Shown in pieces: positions 29,841 through 39,246 of a stretch of DNA of 64,000 nt (positions are counted from its first letter, which is position 1; each line of letters starts with the position of its first letter). Position numbers and translations under genes: made by a program. The notes under the pieces are model-generated. The model was not told where the DNA came from, did not search any database, and saw only the letters and a list, made by a program, of their open reading frames with translations. The stretch covers positions 1 through 64,000 of the forward strand of contig CP099616.1 in the NCBI GenBank assembly GCA_024072375.1. The letters are read 5' to 3'. Source of the stretch: Sphingomonadaceae bacterium OTU29LAMAA1. Its GTDB lineage: Bacteria > Pseudomonadota > Alphaproteobacteria > Sphingomonadales > Sphingomonadaceae.

Positions 29841-31754
29841 GTGAAAAGATCATTCGACGTTGGGTTGCAGCGAATTGACGATCTTCATGTAGCAATGAAG
29901 GGGGGGCTAAAGAGGTTAGCCGATGCTACTTTTGTTACGATTAGTTTTATTATAGCGATGTATCTTCGTCTCGATACCAATACCTTCGCAGAGTATCGTG
30001 GCACCTTTTTTCTATTGATAGTCCTTATACCCGTAGCTTTGTTGTCTTTTCATAAGATGGGTCTTTACAGGACGGTATTTCGATATGTAAGTGTCTCGGA
30101 AGTTCGTTCCATCGCGATCGCTATATGTATTTCCGCAGTATCCCTGCCAATCTGTGCGTGGTTGCTGACGGTTTCGTTGCCACGGTCAGTGCCATTGATA
30201 TACGGCCTGACCGCGTTCTTGATCGTTGCGGGCAGTCGATATTTCACGAGGTCGTTGATACTTTGGCAGCAAGCGTCGAACAAGGTGCCGGTCATTATCT
30301 ATGGTGCGGGCCAATCGGGACGGCAGCTTGCTGGGTCGTTACGCGAAGGACCGGACTATGCCCCCATCGCTTTCGTCGACGATGATCCGCGCATGCACAT
30401 GCGCACCATCGCCGGCAGCATCGTTTATCCTAGCGACAGGATCGGGGAACTGGCGGCGCGGCGCGGCGCGAAAATTGTTCTGCTGGCGATGCCGAGCATA
30501 AGTGCATCGAACAAGGCCGCTATTCTCAAGCGCTTGGAACCACTGCCCCTGCACATCCAGACCATGCCTGGCATGGCTGACATTGTCGCCGGTCGCGCCA
30601 AGCTCAATGACATTGCCGAAATATCTACTGAAGACCTGCTGGGTCGCGATGCGGTATCCCCCCTCGACGACCTGTTGGTAGCCAGCCTTGATGGCCATGC
30701 GATCATGATAACCGGCGCTGGCGGGTCGATAGGGAGCGAATTATGTCGGCAGATCATCCGATTTTCCCCGTCGGTACTGGTGCTCTTCGATTCCTCAGAA
30801 TTTGCACTTTATAGCATCGATCAGGATCTCCAACGACTTCTTGACGGAAAGCGGATTAAGATCGTAACCGCACTCGGATCGGTTCGCGATCGCGAACGGA
30901 TGGAAGCGCTGATGCGGAGCCATGGTGTGACGACCGTATTCCACGCCGCTGCTTATAAGCATGTGCCTCTGGTCGAGCACAATGTTGTTGAAGGAATCCG
31001 CAACAATGTCTTCGGGACGATGGCCACATTGCAGGCCGCGATTGCCGCCGGGGTGACCAACTTCACCTTGATCTCGACTGACAAGGCAGTTCGGCCGCCC
31101 AATGTGATGGGGGCGTCGAAGCGTTTAGCTGAACTGATCTGCCAGGCCCATGCGGTCAGTTGTCCCGACATCCGGATCGCAATGGTGCGCTTCGGCAACG
31201 TCCTCGGCTCGTCTGGCTCGGTCATTCCTGCCTTCCGGCGACAGATCGACACCGGCGGGCCGATCACCGTGACCCATCGAGAAGTGACACGCTATTTCAT
31301 GACAATCCCCGAGGCCGCGCAGCTGGTGGTCCAGGCCTCGGCTATTGCCGAGGGGGGGGATGTCTTTCTGCTCGATATGGGTGAGCCGGTTCGTATTGCC
31401 GAACTCGCCCAACGGCTTGCCAGACTGAGCGGATTTCAGCCGGTCATCGCGGGTGAGGCGGCTGCTCCCGACGATCCGCGCCCACTGATTGAAATCGTGT
31501 TTACTAGTCTGAGACCGGGCGAGAAGCTTTACGAAGAACTGCTTATCAGCGCCGACGCCCGTGGTACCGAGCATCCGCGTATTATGCGCGCTACGGAAGA
31601 ATTTCTTCCGCTTGCGACCCTTGCCGATATCCTAGATCGGCTCGAACAGGCTTGTATCGAGGCGGATGAAACTGCAGTCCGCAACCTGCTGGTTGAAGCC
31701 AAGACTGGATATACCGGACTAAACCGTCGAGCTGAGGAAAGGCCGATGCGCTAA
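29841..31754 (+). CDS. UDP-HexNAc 4,6-dehydratase, membrane-anchored (WbpM/FlaA1/CapD family)
   Basis: 637 aa from GTG 29841. Four membrane helices lie in the first 150 residues, then a CoA-binding-like Rossmann domain (VIIYGAGQSGRQLAGSL). The catalytic domain follows, with ITGAGGSIGSELCRQI, FHAAAYKHVPLVE, LISTDKAVRPPNVMGASKR and RFGNVLGSSGSVIP. The Tyr of the usual YxxxK is replaced by Met (MGASK), as in the WbpM/PglF group. It converts UDP-GlcNAc to the 4-keto-6-deoxy sugar. With the reductase at 36319 it should yield UDP-QuiNAc or UDP-FucNAc. The first 350 bp are AT-rich. Confidence 0.92.
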   Translation: MKRSFDVGLQRIDDLHVAMKGGLKRLADATFVTISFIIAMYLRLDTNTFAEYRGTFFLLIVLIPVALLSFHKMGLYRTVFRYVSVSEVRSIAIAICISAVSLPICAWLLTVSLPRSVPLIYGLTAFLIVAGSRYFTRSLILWQQASNKVPVIIYGAGQSGRQLAGSLREGPDYAPIAFVDDDPRMHMRTIAGSIVYPSDRIGELAARRGAKIVLLAMPSISASNKAAILKRLEPLPLHIQTMPGMADIVAGRAKLNDIAEISTEDLLGRDAVSPLDDLLVASLDGHAIMITGAGGSIGSELCRQIIRFSPSVLVLFDSSEFALYSIDQDLQRLLDGKRIKIVTALGSVRDRERMEALMRSHGVTTVFHAAAYKHVPLVEHNVVEGIRNNVFGTMATLQAAIAAGVTNFTLISTDKAVRPPNVMGASKRLAELICQAHAVSCPDIRIAMVRFGNVLGSSGSVIPAFRRQIDTGGPITVTHREVTRYFMTIPEAAQLVVQASAIAEGGDVFLLDMGEPVRIAELAQRLARLSGFQPVIAGEAAAPDDPRPLIEIVFTSLRPGEKLYEELLISADARGTEHPRIMRATEEFLPLATLADILDRLEQACIEADETAVRNLLVEAKTGYTGLNRRAEERPMR

Positions 31755-31802
31755 AATTCCTTCTCTGCGTCGCTCGCCGGCCGCTTCCTGACGCAATCAT
31801 GA

Positions 31803-32075
31803 TGTCGTCGATTTGGAGCGTCGACGGGCCGATTTGGCTTCGTCCGGGCAACATGGCGTCGACGGATCAACCGTGCCGGCCTCGATCGCCGGACACCTTC
31901 GAGTTCTGCGTACTGGCGGAATTGCGCGACCGGATGTAGGCCTGAGACATGTGGATCGAGGGCAGCCGACGCTACCGCGCAGTCGAGCAGCAGCTCATTC
32001 CGCGCCGCTCTTTGCCGCAATGCGTGCGGCGGGACCGTTGCCCGTACCGGTCAGCGATACCGCCGCACCACCGTC
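31803..32075 (+). pseudogene. Tn3-family transposase remnant
   Basis: In frame the DNA reads FEFCVLAELRDRM, stop, A, stop, DMWIEGSRRYRAVEQQLIP, and after a frameshift RPLFAAMRAAGPLPVPVSDT. This matches the region of Tn3 TnpA proteins where an ELRDRLRAGD-like stretch is followed by IWVEGSRRYR and LIP. Two nonsense codons and a frameshift make it dead. It lies in the gap after the dehydratase gene. Confidence 0.7.
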
Positions 32076-32205
32076 ACGCCCAGCTCGCGACGCAGCTCGT
32101 CCAGCGTGATGTCGCGCCGCGCTTCGTGCAATGCTAGCGCCGTCTCCCAATGCACCTCGATCCGCCGCGACCGCGTGTTCCCGCCCTGCGGCTTGGCGGC
32201 ATAGC
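32051..32205 (-). pseudogene. IS630-type transposase N-terminal remnant
   Basis: The minus strand reads AKPQGGNTRSRRIEVHWETA, then LALHEARRDITLDELRRELG, followed by a stop. This fits the conserved GGDRRSxRIEAH...PDITLxELRExL segment of IS630-family transposases. It overlaps the edge of the Tn3 remnant, so the elements are nested. The remaining 32206-32542 holds no gene I can support. Confidence 0.6.
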
Positions 32206-32542
32206 CACAGCCCGGCAACTCATTCCTTCATCAACCGCAGCCATCGTTCGTGATATAAGGTCTATCGATAACGACTGCCCATCCATTCCGGCCTCACTCA
32301 GCCAGCACCGTGGATCAGATCAGCGCGTCCGTGTGAATCCCTATTTGGTCCAGGTCGGCCGAAAAATGCTCTATCCGGAAATTTTCACAAAAATAGACCA
32401 ATCCGAAGGACTCAGGTCAATAGCCCCCGCTTTCGAAGCAGTGCAGCGTCCAGGCGAAGGTCAGAACGCTGGCGAGCATAAGGGCTTCGAAGTTCAGGGC
32501 TCCGGCCTTCGCCGGGGCACAAAGTGCGTCAGGCCGGCGGGA

Positions 32543-33667
32543 TCAGATTATCGCTCCGCTTTCGATTGCCGCTGCGCTGTCGACATACTGGACATCGATA
32601 ACGGTCGAGACATAATTGGCATAATTTCTGTCCCACAGCGCACGTGCGCGTGCTCCCGCGGTGACGATTGCAGCGTGGTCGTCAACGAGATCTCCCAAAC
32701 AGGCTTCGATTGATGCGGCGCCGTCGTCAACTGCCCAGCCCGTCTCATGCTGTCTTACTCGGTTGCCGGGCGGGGTGCTTCGTGTTGTAAGTAGCGGACG
32801 ACCGAGAATAAGGTGTTCGTAATATTTGTTCGGTGCGGCATAGCGATGATTTGGAACTGAGAGATAATATAGACCAAGCAGGATGTGGCATCGAGCCATG
32901 AGGGCCATGCCGTCATGATGCTCGACAGGCCCGAAGAATACGATGCGATCGCAAGCGTTGGCGGCTTGTCGGACCGTCTGTTCCAGCGCCCCTGTCCCTG
33001 CAATCAGCAGGCGATAGCGATCGTCGCCTGCGACCAAGGTTAAAACATCCTCCAATCCGCGATGCCGCGTTTCCAGATTTCCCAGATATCCCAGGACAAT
33101 TGGCCTTCCTGGAACTAGGTCCGGCATGAGGGTCTGCGACCAGTCAGTTGCGGGCACATTCTCGACAACCATCACATCGACATCGTCGGCGATACCATGC
33201 TGTCGCCGACGACCGGCATCGGCGATGATCGTCAGCGCAGCGCGCTTCGCCAGCCATCCCTCTATCCGCCGGGCGGCTGTGGCGACGACGCCATGCATGC
33301 TCCGGGAATCGGGATAACTGTCGTAGATGTCGAAAATGAACGGAATACCTAGTAGGAAGCAACAGCAGCCGGCGGTAAGCGCGCAGTCCAAATCGATTGC
33401 TTGCACGCTGGTCAGAGAGCGGCGGTATCGCCAGATAGTTCGCGCGATATGGAGGTTCCACATCGCCAGTCCGACGGCATTCCGCCATCGCGCACCGATC
33501 GGCGCGGCGTGGCAGAATGGAACGCGGAAAGGATCGTTTGTCGGAGGCTCATCGCGACGATGCCAGTATGTGATAAAATAAGGCCGGCTGCGCTGACGCA
33601 GCGCGGAAATGAAGCGACGCAGCCGCGCGTCGGTATCGACGTCGATCGAACGAACAAACAGCCTCAT
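32543..33667 (-). CDS. Glycosyltransferase family 4
   Basis: 374 aa. GT-B layout: VQAIDLDCALTAGCCCFLLG, PFIFDIYDSYPDS, VVENVP, then PIVLGYLGNLETRHRGLEDV, RLLIAGTGALE, IVFFGPVEHHDGMALMARCH and the donor-site PNKYYEHLILGRPLLTT, in which E is the conserved glutamate. It is the only minus-strand gene of cluster 2 and is flanked by transposase remnants on its 3' side. Its start and the start of the Wzy gene (33852) are divergent across 184 bp. Confidence 0.85.
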   Translation of the reverse strand: MRLFVRSIDVDTDARLRRFISALRQRSRPYFITYWHRRDEPPTNDPFRVPFCHAAPIGARWRNAVGLAMWNLHIARTIWRYRRSLTSVQAIDLDCALTAGCCCFLLGIPFIFDIYDSYPDSRSMHGVVATAARRIEGWLAKRAALTIIADAGRRRQHGIADDVDVMVVENVPATDWSQTLMPDLVPGRPIVLGYLGNLETRHRGLEDVLTLVAGDDRYRLLIAGTGALEQTVRQAANACDRIVFFGPVEHHDGMALMARCHILLGLYYLSVPNHRYAAPNKYYEHLILGRPLLTTRSTPPGNRVRQHETGWAVDDGAASIEACLGDLVDDHAAIVTAGARARALWDRNYANYVSTVIDVQYVDSAAAIESGAII

Positions 33668-33851
33668 GCGAACACCTGCTTGTCGATGGCGCTAGAGAGC
33701 ACCTCTCGGGACGACGGGAGAGTGCTCGGCTTTTGTCCCTTGCAGCGACGATTGTCAATCTGTAGGCAACGCGGCATTCGCCTAGGCCTGTTCAGGATCA
33801 GGTGTCGCAACGGTATGTTGATCCGATACCGCTAGTTAGAGCAGCGTCGAC

Positions 33852-35189
33852 ATGACTTCGTACGTGACTTGGGTATTATTAGGAACGATTTACTGTTCTT
33901 TGTCAATTGTATATTTGTTTTTGAAAGGCCCATTTCGACCAACTCAATATATTGTTGTCGTGGCAATGTATAGCTTCTGTGTGCGACCGATCGCCAGCGA
34001 ATTGTGTGATACGTTTCGGCCGTTCTATCTCTACACCGATGATCTTTACGCGCAGGGTGCCGTCGTCGGAATCGTCTGCCTTTGTCTCTATACGACGGGT
34101 CTGATGCTTGGTCTGCGGGCCGTCGCGCGGCCGCGGACCATCGACTTTCCATGGCTGCGCGACGTCGCGACGCTGGCGCTGGTCAGCTGCATCCTGCTCG
34201 ATGCCGCAGCCCTTGCGATCTACGGTGCGATCTTCCTACCAGGCGAACGCGAGGCGGGGCTTAGCATTACCGCGCCTGGTAGTCAGATTTTTTTCGCGCT
34301 GGTCAGTGTGATGACGCTGATTGGGACCGCGATCACCGTGTTCGGAGCGACGTCGGATCGGGTGCAGGTATCGACCGTCAGCACCGGCATAAGGTTCTTC
34401 CTATTCTTTTTACTCAGTATGATCTTCATCCAGCGCGGGGCGCTGTTGAGCGGAATCGTGCTGGGGCTTTTCATGTCCAGCATATATTCCAAGACCTTCT
34501 ATCTTAAAAATATCTGGCGCAGCCTCACGGCGTTGGGCGGCGTGCTCTTCATCGCGTTTCAGGGGCGCGTCTTCATCAGTCACGTCATCGCGCTGATGAC
34601 GGGGAAGCCAGTGGTGGAAGACGTCGGGGTCTGGCGGGACACGCTAGCGTGTCGGATCGCCAATCAAGGATCGCAAGAGCACGATCAGGTCTGGCCAACC
34701 GTGTTTCAGTACCTCTCGATTCACGGGCCGGACTATTACTTCAATCTAGTTGCATCGTTGGCGCGGCCGTTTCTTAGCTCCGCGCAGCGCGCAGGGCTAG
34801 GTTTCCTGACCTCGGTCGATAATCTCAACATTTACAATAATGCCAGCGTCTATCTGACCTCAAACTTCGGATTTTCAATTTCACCGTTCCAGTATCATTA
34901 TTATTCTGCCGGCATTTTTGCGCTGCCGATTGCGCTGGCGCTCGGGTTTTTTTCGTCGCAAACAGAAAATGCAATGGCGAGATATCCGATGACGGCCCAT
35001 GGATTCGTGTTCTTCGTCTTTCTCTATCAGCTGCTGCTGCTGCTTAACGGTGCCTTCGACGAGCAGTTGCGCTGGTCGGTGCTATCGTGCGTCCTAGTGT
35101 TTATGCTGGCGAGGGTGATGCGGCTTATCCGACGGGGGCGGGGATTGCGGGTAGAGGACGAAAGCACAGCTGAGGAGCGGCCAGCATGA
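33852..35189 (+). CDS. Polysaccharide polymerase (Wzy), cluster 2
   Basis: 445 aa, about 11-12 membrane helices, little sequence conservation, as usual for Wzy. A large periplasmic loop (about residues 240-330) includes QDQVWPTVFQYL-like aromatic sequence and the stretch NIYNNASVYLTSNFGFSISP. It sits between glycosyltransferases and is translationally coupled (ATGA) to the next. The first 120 bp are AT-rich. Family assignment rests on topology and context rather than motifs. Confidence 0.7.
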   Translation: MTSYVTWVLLGTIYCSLSIVYLFLKGPFRPTQYIVVVAMYSFCVRPIASELCDTFRPFYLYTDDLYAQGAVVGIVCLCLYTTGLMLGLRAVARPRTIDFPWLRDVATLALVSCILLDAAALAIYGAIFLPGEREAGLSITAPGSQIFFALVSVMTLIGTAITVFGATSDRVQVSTVSTGIRFFLFFLLSMIFIQRGALLSGIVLGLFMSSIYSKTFYLKNIWRSLTALGGVLFIAFQGRVFISHVIALMTGKPVVEDVGVWRDTLACRIANQGSQEHDQVWPTVFQYLSIHGPDYYFNLVASLARPFLSSAQRAGLGFLTSVDNLNIYNNASVYLTSNFGFSISPFQYHYYSAGIFALPIALALGFFSSQTENAMARYPMTAHGFVFFVFLYQLLLLLNGAFDEQLRWSVLSCVLVFMLARVMRLIRRGRGLRVEDESTAEERPA

Positions 35190-36322
35190 AAAAGCGGCGC
35201 GATCATGTTCTCATCATTGGCTCGGATGCGATGATGATGTACAAGTTTCACTACGCGCTCATTAGTGAGCTGCTTTCGTCGGGTCGGCGCATCACGATCG
35301 CCGCTCCTCCCTCGGTTGAAGGCGATGCCTTCATCCTGCAATTGGTCGCGCGTGGCGCAGCCCATGCTGAACTGCCGCTGTCGCGCAACGGACTCAACCC
35401 GATCGGCGATGCCGGCGGATTTCTCGCCATGTTTAGACTGATGCGCATCACGCGCCCCGATGCGGTGCTCGTCTATACGGTAAAGCCGGTGATCTATGGC
35501 CTGCTGGCAGCGTGGCTCGCTGGCGTACCGCGGCGCGTGGCGCTGATTACCGGGCTGGGATATGCGTTTACTGGCAAGGCGGCGGGGCGGCGGCGGGCGA
35601 TCCAGCTGATCGTGTCTAACCTGTACCGTCAAGCCTTGCGGCATGCCTCAATTGTTCTGTTCCAGAATGCCGACGATGAGAAGAAGATGCGCGCCGCTGG
35701 GATTCTGCGTGCCTCAACGCCCTCGCAGGTGGTCGATGGGTGCGGCGTTGATGTCGACTATTATGTGCAGGCGCCGCTGCCGCCCTGGCCAATGCGGTTC
35801 CTAATGATTGCGCGGGTGATCGCCGACAAGGGTGTGCGCGAGTTCGTCGAGGCGGCGCGGATCGTGCGCGCCCGGCATCCAGACGTGGTATTTCGCTTGG
35901 TCGGCGGCTTAGACAGCAATCCTGGAGCGATCACGGCGGCCGAGATCGAGCGCTGGGTTGAGGAGGGCGCGATCGTTTGGAACGGTCCGGTCAATGACGT
36001 CGTCGGCGCGTTGGCAGATAGCCATGTCTTCGTCTTGCCCAGCTACCGCGAAGGGCTGCCGCAATCGACCATCGAGGCGTTGGCATCGGGCCGGGCGATT
36101 GTCACCACCGACGTGCCCGGCTGCCGCGAGACGGTGATCGATAACGAGACCGGGTTTCTGATCCCTCCGCAGTCGGCAAAGGCGCTGGCCGAGGCATGTC
36201 TGCGCTTTGTTGACGCGCCCGAACTCATGACGCAATTTGGACGAGCGGCGCGGCACGTTGCCGAAACCCGGTTCAGCACGCAGCGGATCAACGCAATCGT
36301 CATCGGTCTGATCGACGCATGA
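35186..36322 (+). CDS. Glycosyltransferase family 4 (CapM/PglA-like)
   Basis: 378 aa. It opens DHVLIIGSDAMMMYKFHYAL and has LVYTVKPVIYGLLAAWLAGV, VALITGLGYAFTG, FLMIARVIADKGVREFVEAA and the donor-site LPSYREGLPQSTIEALASGR. This is the CapM/PglA group, which often adds the second sugar onto a lipid-linked N-acetylated 6-deoxyhexose. That fits the PglC-size initiating transferase and WbpM-type enzyme in the same cluster. It overlaps both neighbours by ATGA. Confidence 0.9.
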   Translation: MKKRRDHVLIIGSDAMMMYKFHYALISELLSSGRRITIAAPPSVEGDAFILQLVARGAAHAELPLSRNGLNPIGDAGGFLAMFRLMRITRPDAVLVYTVKPVIYGLLAAWLAGVPRRVALITGLGYAFTGKAAGRRRAIQLIVSNLYRQALRHASIVLFQNADDEKKMRAAGILRASTPSQVVDGCGVDVDYYVQAPLPPWPMRFLMIARVIADKGVREFVEAARIVRARHPDVVFRLVGGLDSNPGAITAAEIERWVEEGAIVWNGPVNDVVGALADSHVFVLPSYREGLPQSTIEALASGRAIVTTDVPGCRETVIDNETGFLIPPQSAKALAEACLRFVDAPELMTQFGRAARHVAETRFSTQRINAIVIGLIDA

Positions 36323-37206
36323 CCGGGGATCTAGTCGTGATCGGCGCTGGTGGCCGGGTTGGGAGATTGCTGCGCTTGGCGGCGGAGCATGTGCCGCCGC
36401 GGACTCGGCGCTGGTGGTCGGGGCGAGGGGGCAACGCTGATACACGACCCGACGGGTTCCGTTGGTCGCTCGACGAGGGGGGGGATGCACTGGCGGCGTT
36501 AACCAAGCGGATCGATGCCTCTCCTGCCTTGCTAATGCTGGCGGGTGCGACCACCGGATCGGGCGCCGATCTGGCGATGAACGTCACCTTGGCTACCGCT
36601 TGTCTAGAGGCTGCCGCGGCTAGCGGGAGCCGGCGGGTTCTGCTGGCGTCTTCATCGGCGGTTTATGGCGATCCCGGCTCTGCACCGATCACCGAGATGA
36701 CTGCGCCGCGCGATCCGAACCCCTACGGCCTGGCGAAGCTGGCAATGGAGGCCGCGGCCCTGCCCTGGCGGGATCGCGGTATCGAGGTCTGCTGCCTGCG
36801 CATCGGCAATGTCCTGGGTGCTGATGCGCTGATGCGGGCCGCGGCAACCGCGACACTCGAAGCGCCGCTCTGCCTCGATCGGTTTGCCGACGGCGATGGA
36901 CCGCGGCGATCCTATATCGGCCCGGCAACGCTACTGCGCGTGGTCGAGGCGCTGGCGACATGCCCCGAGACGCTGCCGCCGGTGCTCAATATCGCTGCCC
37001 CCGTCCCCATCGGTATGGCCGATCTGGCGCGCGCGGCGGACATACCTTGGCGCTGGCAGCCTGCACCTGAAACGGCACGGCAGGATATCGTCTTGTCGTG
37101 CACTCTCCTAAAATGCATGTTCGATTTCGGCCCGGCGGATCATGATCCCAGCGAAATTCTCGGACAACTTCGGACTATTTCGGAACCCGCCCATGCCATT
37201 TTCTAA
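36319..37206 (+). CDS. NAD-dependent epimerase/4-reductase (extended SDR, WbpV/WbpK-like)
   Basis: 295 aa. N-terminal VVIGAGGRVGRLL, catalytic Ser in LLASSSAVYG, and Tyr-Lys in YGLAK. Given its place between a CapM-like transferase and the initiating transferase, it probably reduces the keto sugar made by the WbpM-type dehydratase, giving UDP-D-QuiNAc or UDP-D-FucNAc. An eight-G run at 36477-36484 (coding EGGD) could allow slippage. Its 3' end overlaps the next gene's start. Confidence 0.78.
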   Translation: MTGDLVVIGAGGRVGRLLRLAAEHVPPRTRRWWSGRGGNADTRPDGFRWSLDEGGDALAALTKRIDASPALLMLAGATTGSGADLAMNVTLATACLEAAAASGSRRVLLASSSAVYGDPGSAPITEMTAPRDPNPYGLAKLAMEAAALPWRDRGIEVCCLRIGNVLGADALMRAAATATLEAPLCLDRFADGDGPRRSYIGPATLLRVVEALATCPETLPPVLNIAAPVPIGMADLARAADIPWRWQPAPETARQDIVLSCTLLKCMFDFGPADHDPSEILGQLRTISEPAHAIF

Positions 37207-37804
37207 GCGATTTTTCGACATCGTAGTCAGCGCCTTACTACTCCTAATTTTGACGCCGGTGATCGCGCTCGTCGCGATCCTGATTCTAGTCCTTGACGGC
37301 AAGCCAGTTTTTTATCTGTCGGAGCGGATGCACGCGCCGGGGGTACCGTTCCGGCTCATCAAATTTCGCACGATGACCGTCGTCGAAGGCGACACTGGCG
37401 TATCGGGCGGGGACAAATCGCAGCGCGTGACCCGCACCGGCGCGCGGTTGCGTCAGACCCGGCTTGACGAACTGCCGCAACTCGTCAACGTGTTGCTTGG
37501 TGATATGAGTCTGGTCGGCCCACGACCGCCGCTGCGGCAATATGCCGATCGATTCCCCGCACTCTATGCCGATGTGCTGCGCTCGTCACCCGGGATTACC
37601 GGCCTAGCGTCTCTCCACTATCACCGCCACGAGGAAATGCTGCTCGGCAAATGTCGCGATTCCGCAGAAACTGATCTTGTCTATTGCCGTGACTGCATCC
37701 CACGCAAGGCGCGGCTTGACCTCATCTACCAAGCGCATCAATCACTTTGCTTCGACGTCGCGATCATCACGCGCACTGTGCTGCACAAGCTGGCCGGGCG
37801 ATAG
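37193..37804 (+). CDS. Initiating sugar transferase, short (PglC-like) type
   Basis: 203 aa from ATG 37193; a longer frame from 37142 would add residues that only make sense as the previous gene. One N-terminal membrane hairpin (DIVVSALLLLILTPVIALVA), then KPVFYLSERMHAPGVPFRLI, KFRTM, RQTRLDELPQLVNVLLGDMS, LVGPRPPL and PGITGLASL. It lacks the large N-terminal membrane domain of WbaP, like PglC. It should transfer the amino-sugar phosphate to undecaprenyl phosphate and so start the cluster 2 unit. Confidence 0.92.
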   Translation: MPFSKRFFDIVVSALLLLILTPVIALVAILILVLDGKPVFYLSERMHAPGVPFRLIKFRTMTVVEGDTGVSGGDKSQRVTRTGARLRQTRLDELPQLVNVLLGDMSLVGPRPPLRQYADRFPALYADVLRSSPGITGLASLHYHRHEEMLLGKCRDSAETDLVYCRDCIPRKARLDLIYQAHQSLCFDVAIITRTVLHKLAGR

Positions 37805-37841
37805 GCCGCGCGGCGTCGTCCGCATCTAAATCGGTATCGAA

Positions 37842-39209
37842 ATGTTTATCAGACAATCCCGTCCCCCGTTTCGACCCAGCCTAGCCTTCGTCACACTGGG
37901 GTTGCTAATGGCAGTTTTGTGGCTGGCCGGCGGCGCCTCGCGCGGCAATGCCGCGGGACAGATCGTCGTGCGGGCGGCGGCGTTTCTTGCGTTGATCGTG
38001 ATGGCGATGTTCGGTCGGCGCGCGCCCACCGTATCGGCTCGCCCGATCTGGGGAGCGCTGGTCGCCTCGATCGCACTTGCCGTGCTTCAGTTGCTGCCGT
38101 TACCGGCGGGGTTGGCGCACCTGCTGCCCGGGCGGGTCGCCATTGGTACCCCGATCGGCGTAGAGGTGCGAAGCTGGTCAATCGTGCCCGGAGCGACCCT
38201 CAACGCGCTCTTCGCGCTCGTTGTGCCTGTCGCCGTCCTGGTCCTTGTGACTCGGTTGGACGAACGAGAGAGGGGATGGCTGCCGTGGATCGTCCTAGTG
38301 ATGACCGTCGCATCGATTTTCGTCGGCCTGCTGCAATTTTCAGGCGTGGCGTTCGATAATCCCCTCATCAACGACAGTCCGGGTGCGGTTAGCGGGACAT
38401 TCTCGAACCGCAACCACTTTGCGCTGTTCTTGGCGCTCGGGTGCTTGGCAGTGCCGGTTTGCTTATTCACGCAGCGACACTCGCTGCGTTGGCGAGGCCC
38501 GGTCGGGCTTGGTCTGCTGCTGCTGTTCACACTGACGATCCTAGCCAGTGGGTCACGCGCGGGCCTGATCGCGGGTGGACTGGCCATCGGGATTGTCGCC
38601 TTGCTATCGTGGCATGGGGTGCGGCGCAATCTGCGGGGCAGACCACGCTGGGTGTTTCCTGCTGTCGTCGCTGCCGCCGCTTCGGTCTTCGCGCTATTCA
38701 TCGTTATCAGCCTCGCGGCGGGTCGGGCGGTTTCGATCGACCGCAGCCTGTCGGTCGATATCGAACAGGACATGCGTAGTCGCGCCTTACCGACCGTATG
38801 GACGATGGTCCGCGACACGTTTCCGGCTGGCAACGGATTGGGAAGCTTCGATTCGATGTTTCGTAGGCATGAACCCGAGACGCTGCTGAAGCCGAGCTGG
38901 TTTAACCAGGCTCATAACGACATTATGGACGTGGCGCTGAGTGCGGGCCTTCCCGGGCTGCTACTCCTGGCGACGGCGCTAATCTGGTGGGTGTGGGCTA
39001 GTATCGGGGTATGGCGCAACTTGGCGGACCGCCAGTATCAGCAGGCGCGGCTCGGGTCGGCGATGGTGTTGCTTGTTGTCATATCTAGTGTGTTTGACTA
39101 TCCCGCTCGAACCCCGATGATGATGGCGATGATAGTGTTTGCCGGTTTCTGGCTCTCAAGCCGGGTGAAGGGGAACAATGTGTCGACTTTACCTGCACCG
39201 TGTCTATAG
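37842..39209 (+). CDS. Wzy_C-domain membrane protein (O-antigen ligase/polymerase family), cluster 2
   Basis: 455 aa with ten or more membrane helices. It shows SGTFSNRNHFALFLALG, ASGSRAGLIAGGL, AGNGLGSFDSMF and FNQAHNDIMDVALSAGLPGL. It is the paralog of the protein at 14978-16462 and again stands immediately before wza and wzc. Its end overlaps the longest possible wza frame, but the wza start used here lies 37 bp after its stop. Confidence 0.83.
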   Translation: MFIRQSRPPFRPSLAFVTLGLLMAVLWLAGGASRGNAAGQIVVRAAAFLALIVMAMFGRRAPTVSARPIWGALVASIALAVLQLLPLPAGLAHLLPGRVAIGTPIGVEVRSWSIVPGATLNALFALVVPVAVLVLVTRLDERERGWLPWIVLVMTVASIFVGLLQFSGVAFDNPLINDSPGAVSGTFSNRNHFALFLALGCLAVPVCLFTQRHSLRWRGPVGLGLLLLFTLTILASGSRAGLIAGGLAIGIVALLSWHGVRRNLRGRPRWVFPAVVAAAASVFALFIVISLAAGRAVSIDRSLSVDIEQDMRSRALPTVWTMVRDTFPAGNGLGSFDSMFRRHEPETLLKPSWFNQAHNDIMDVALSAGLPGLLLLATALIWWVWASIGVWRNLADRQYQQARLGSAMVLLVVISSVFDYPARTPMMMAMIVFAGFWLSSRVKGNNVSTLPAPCL

Positions 39210-39246
39210 GTGGCTCCTCACAGTTTCCCGGAAATATTCTGAGCGC

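Noticed and set aside
32150..32713. 187-codon plus-strand frame after the transposase scars
   Set aside because: Its second half is antisense to the glycosyltransferase and its first half matches nothing; no RBS.
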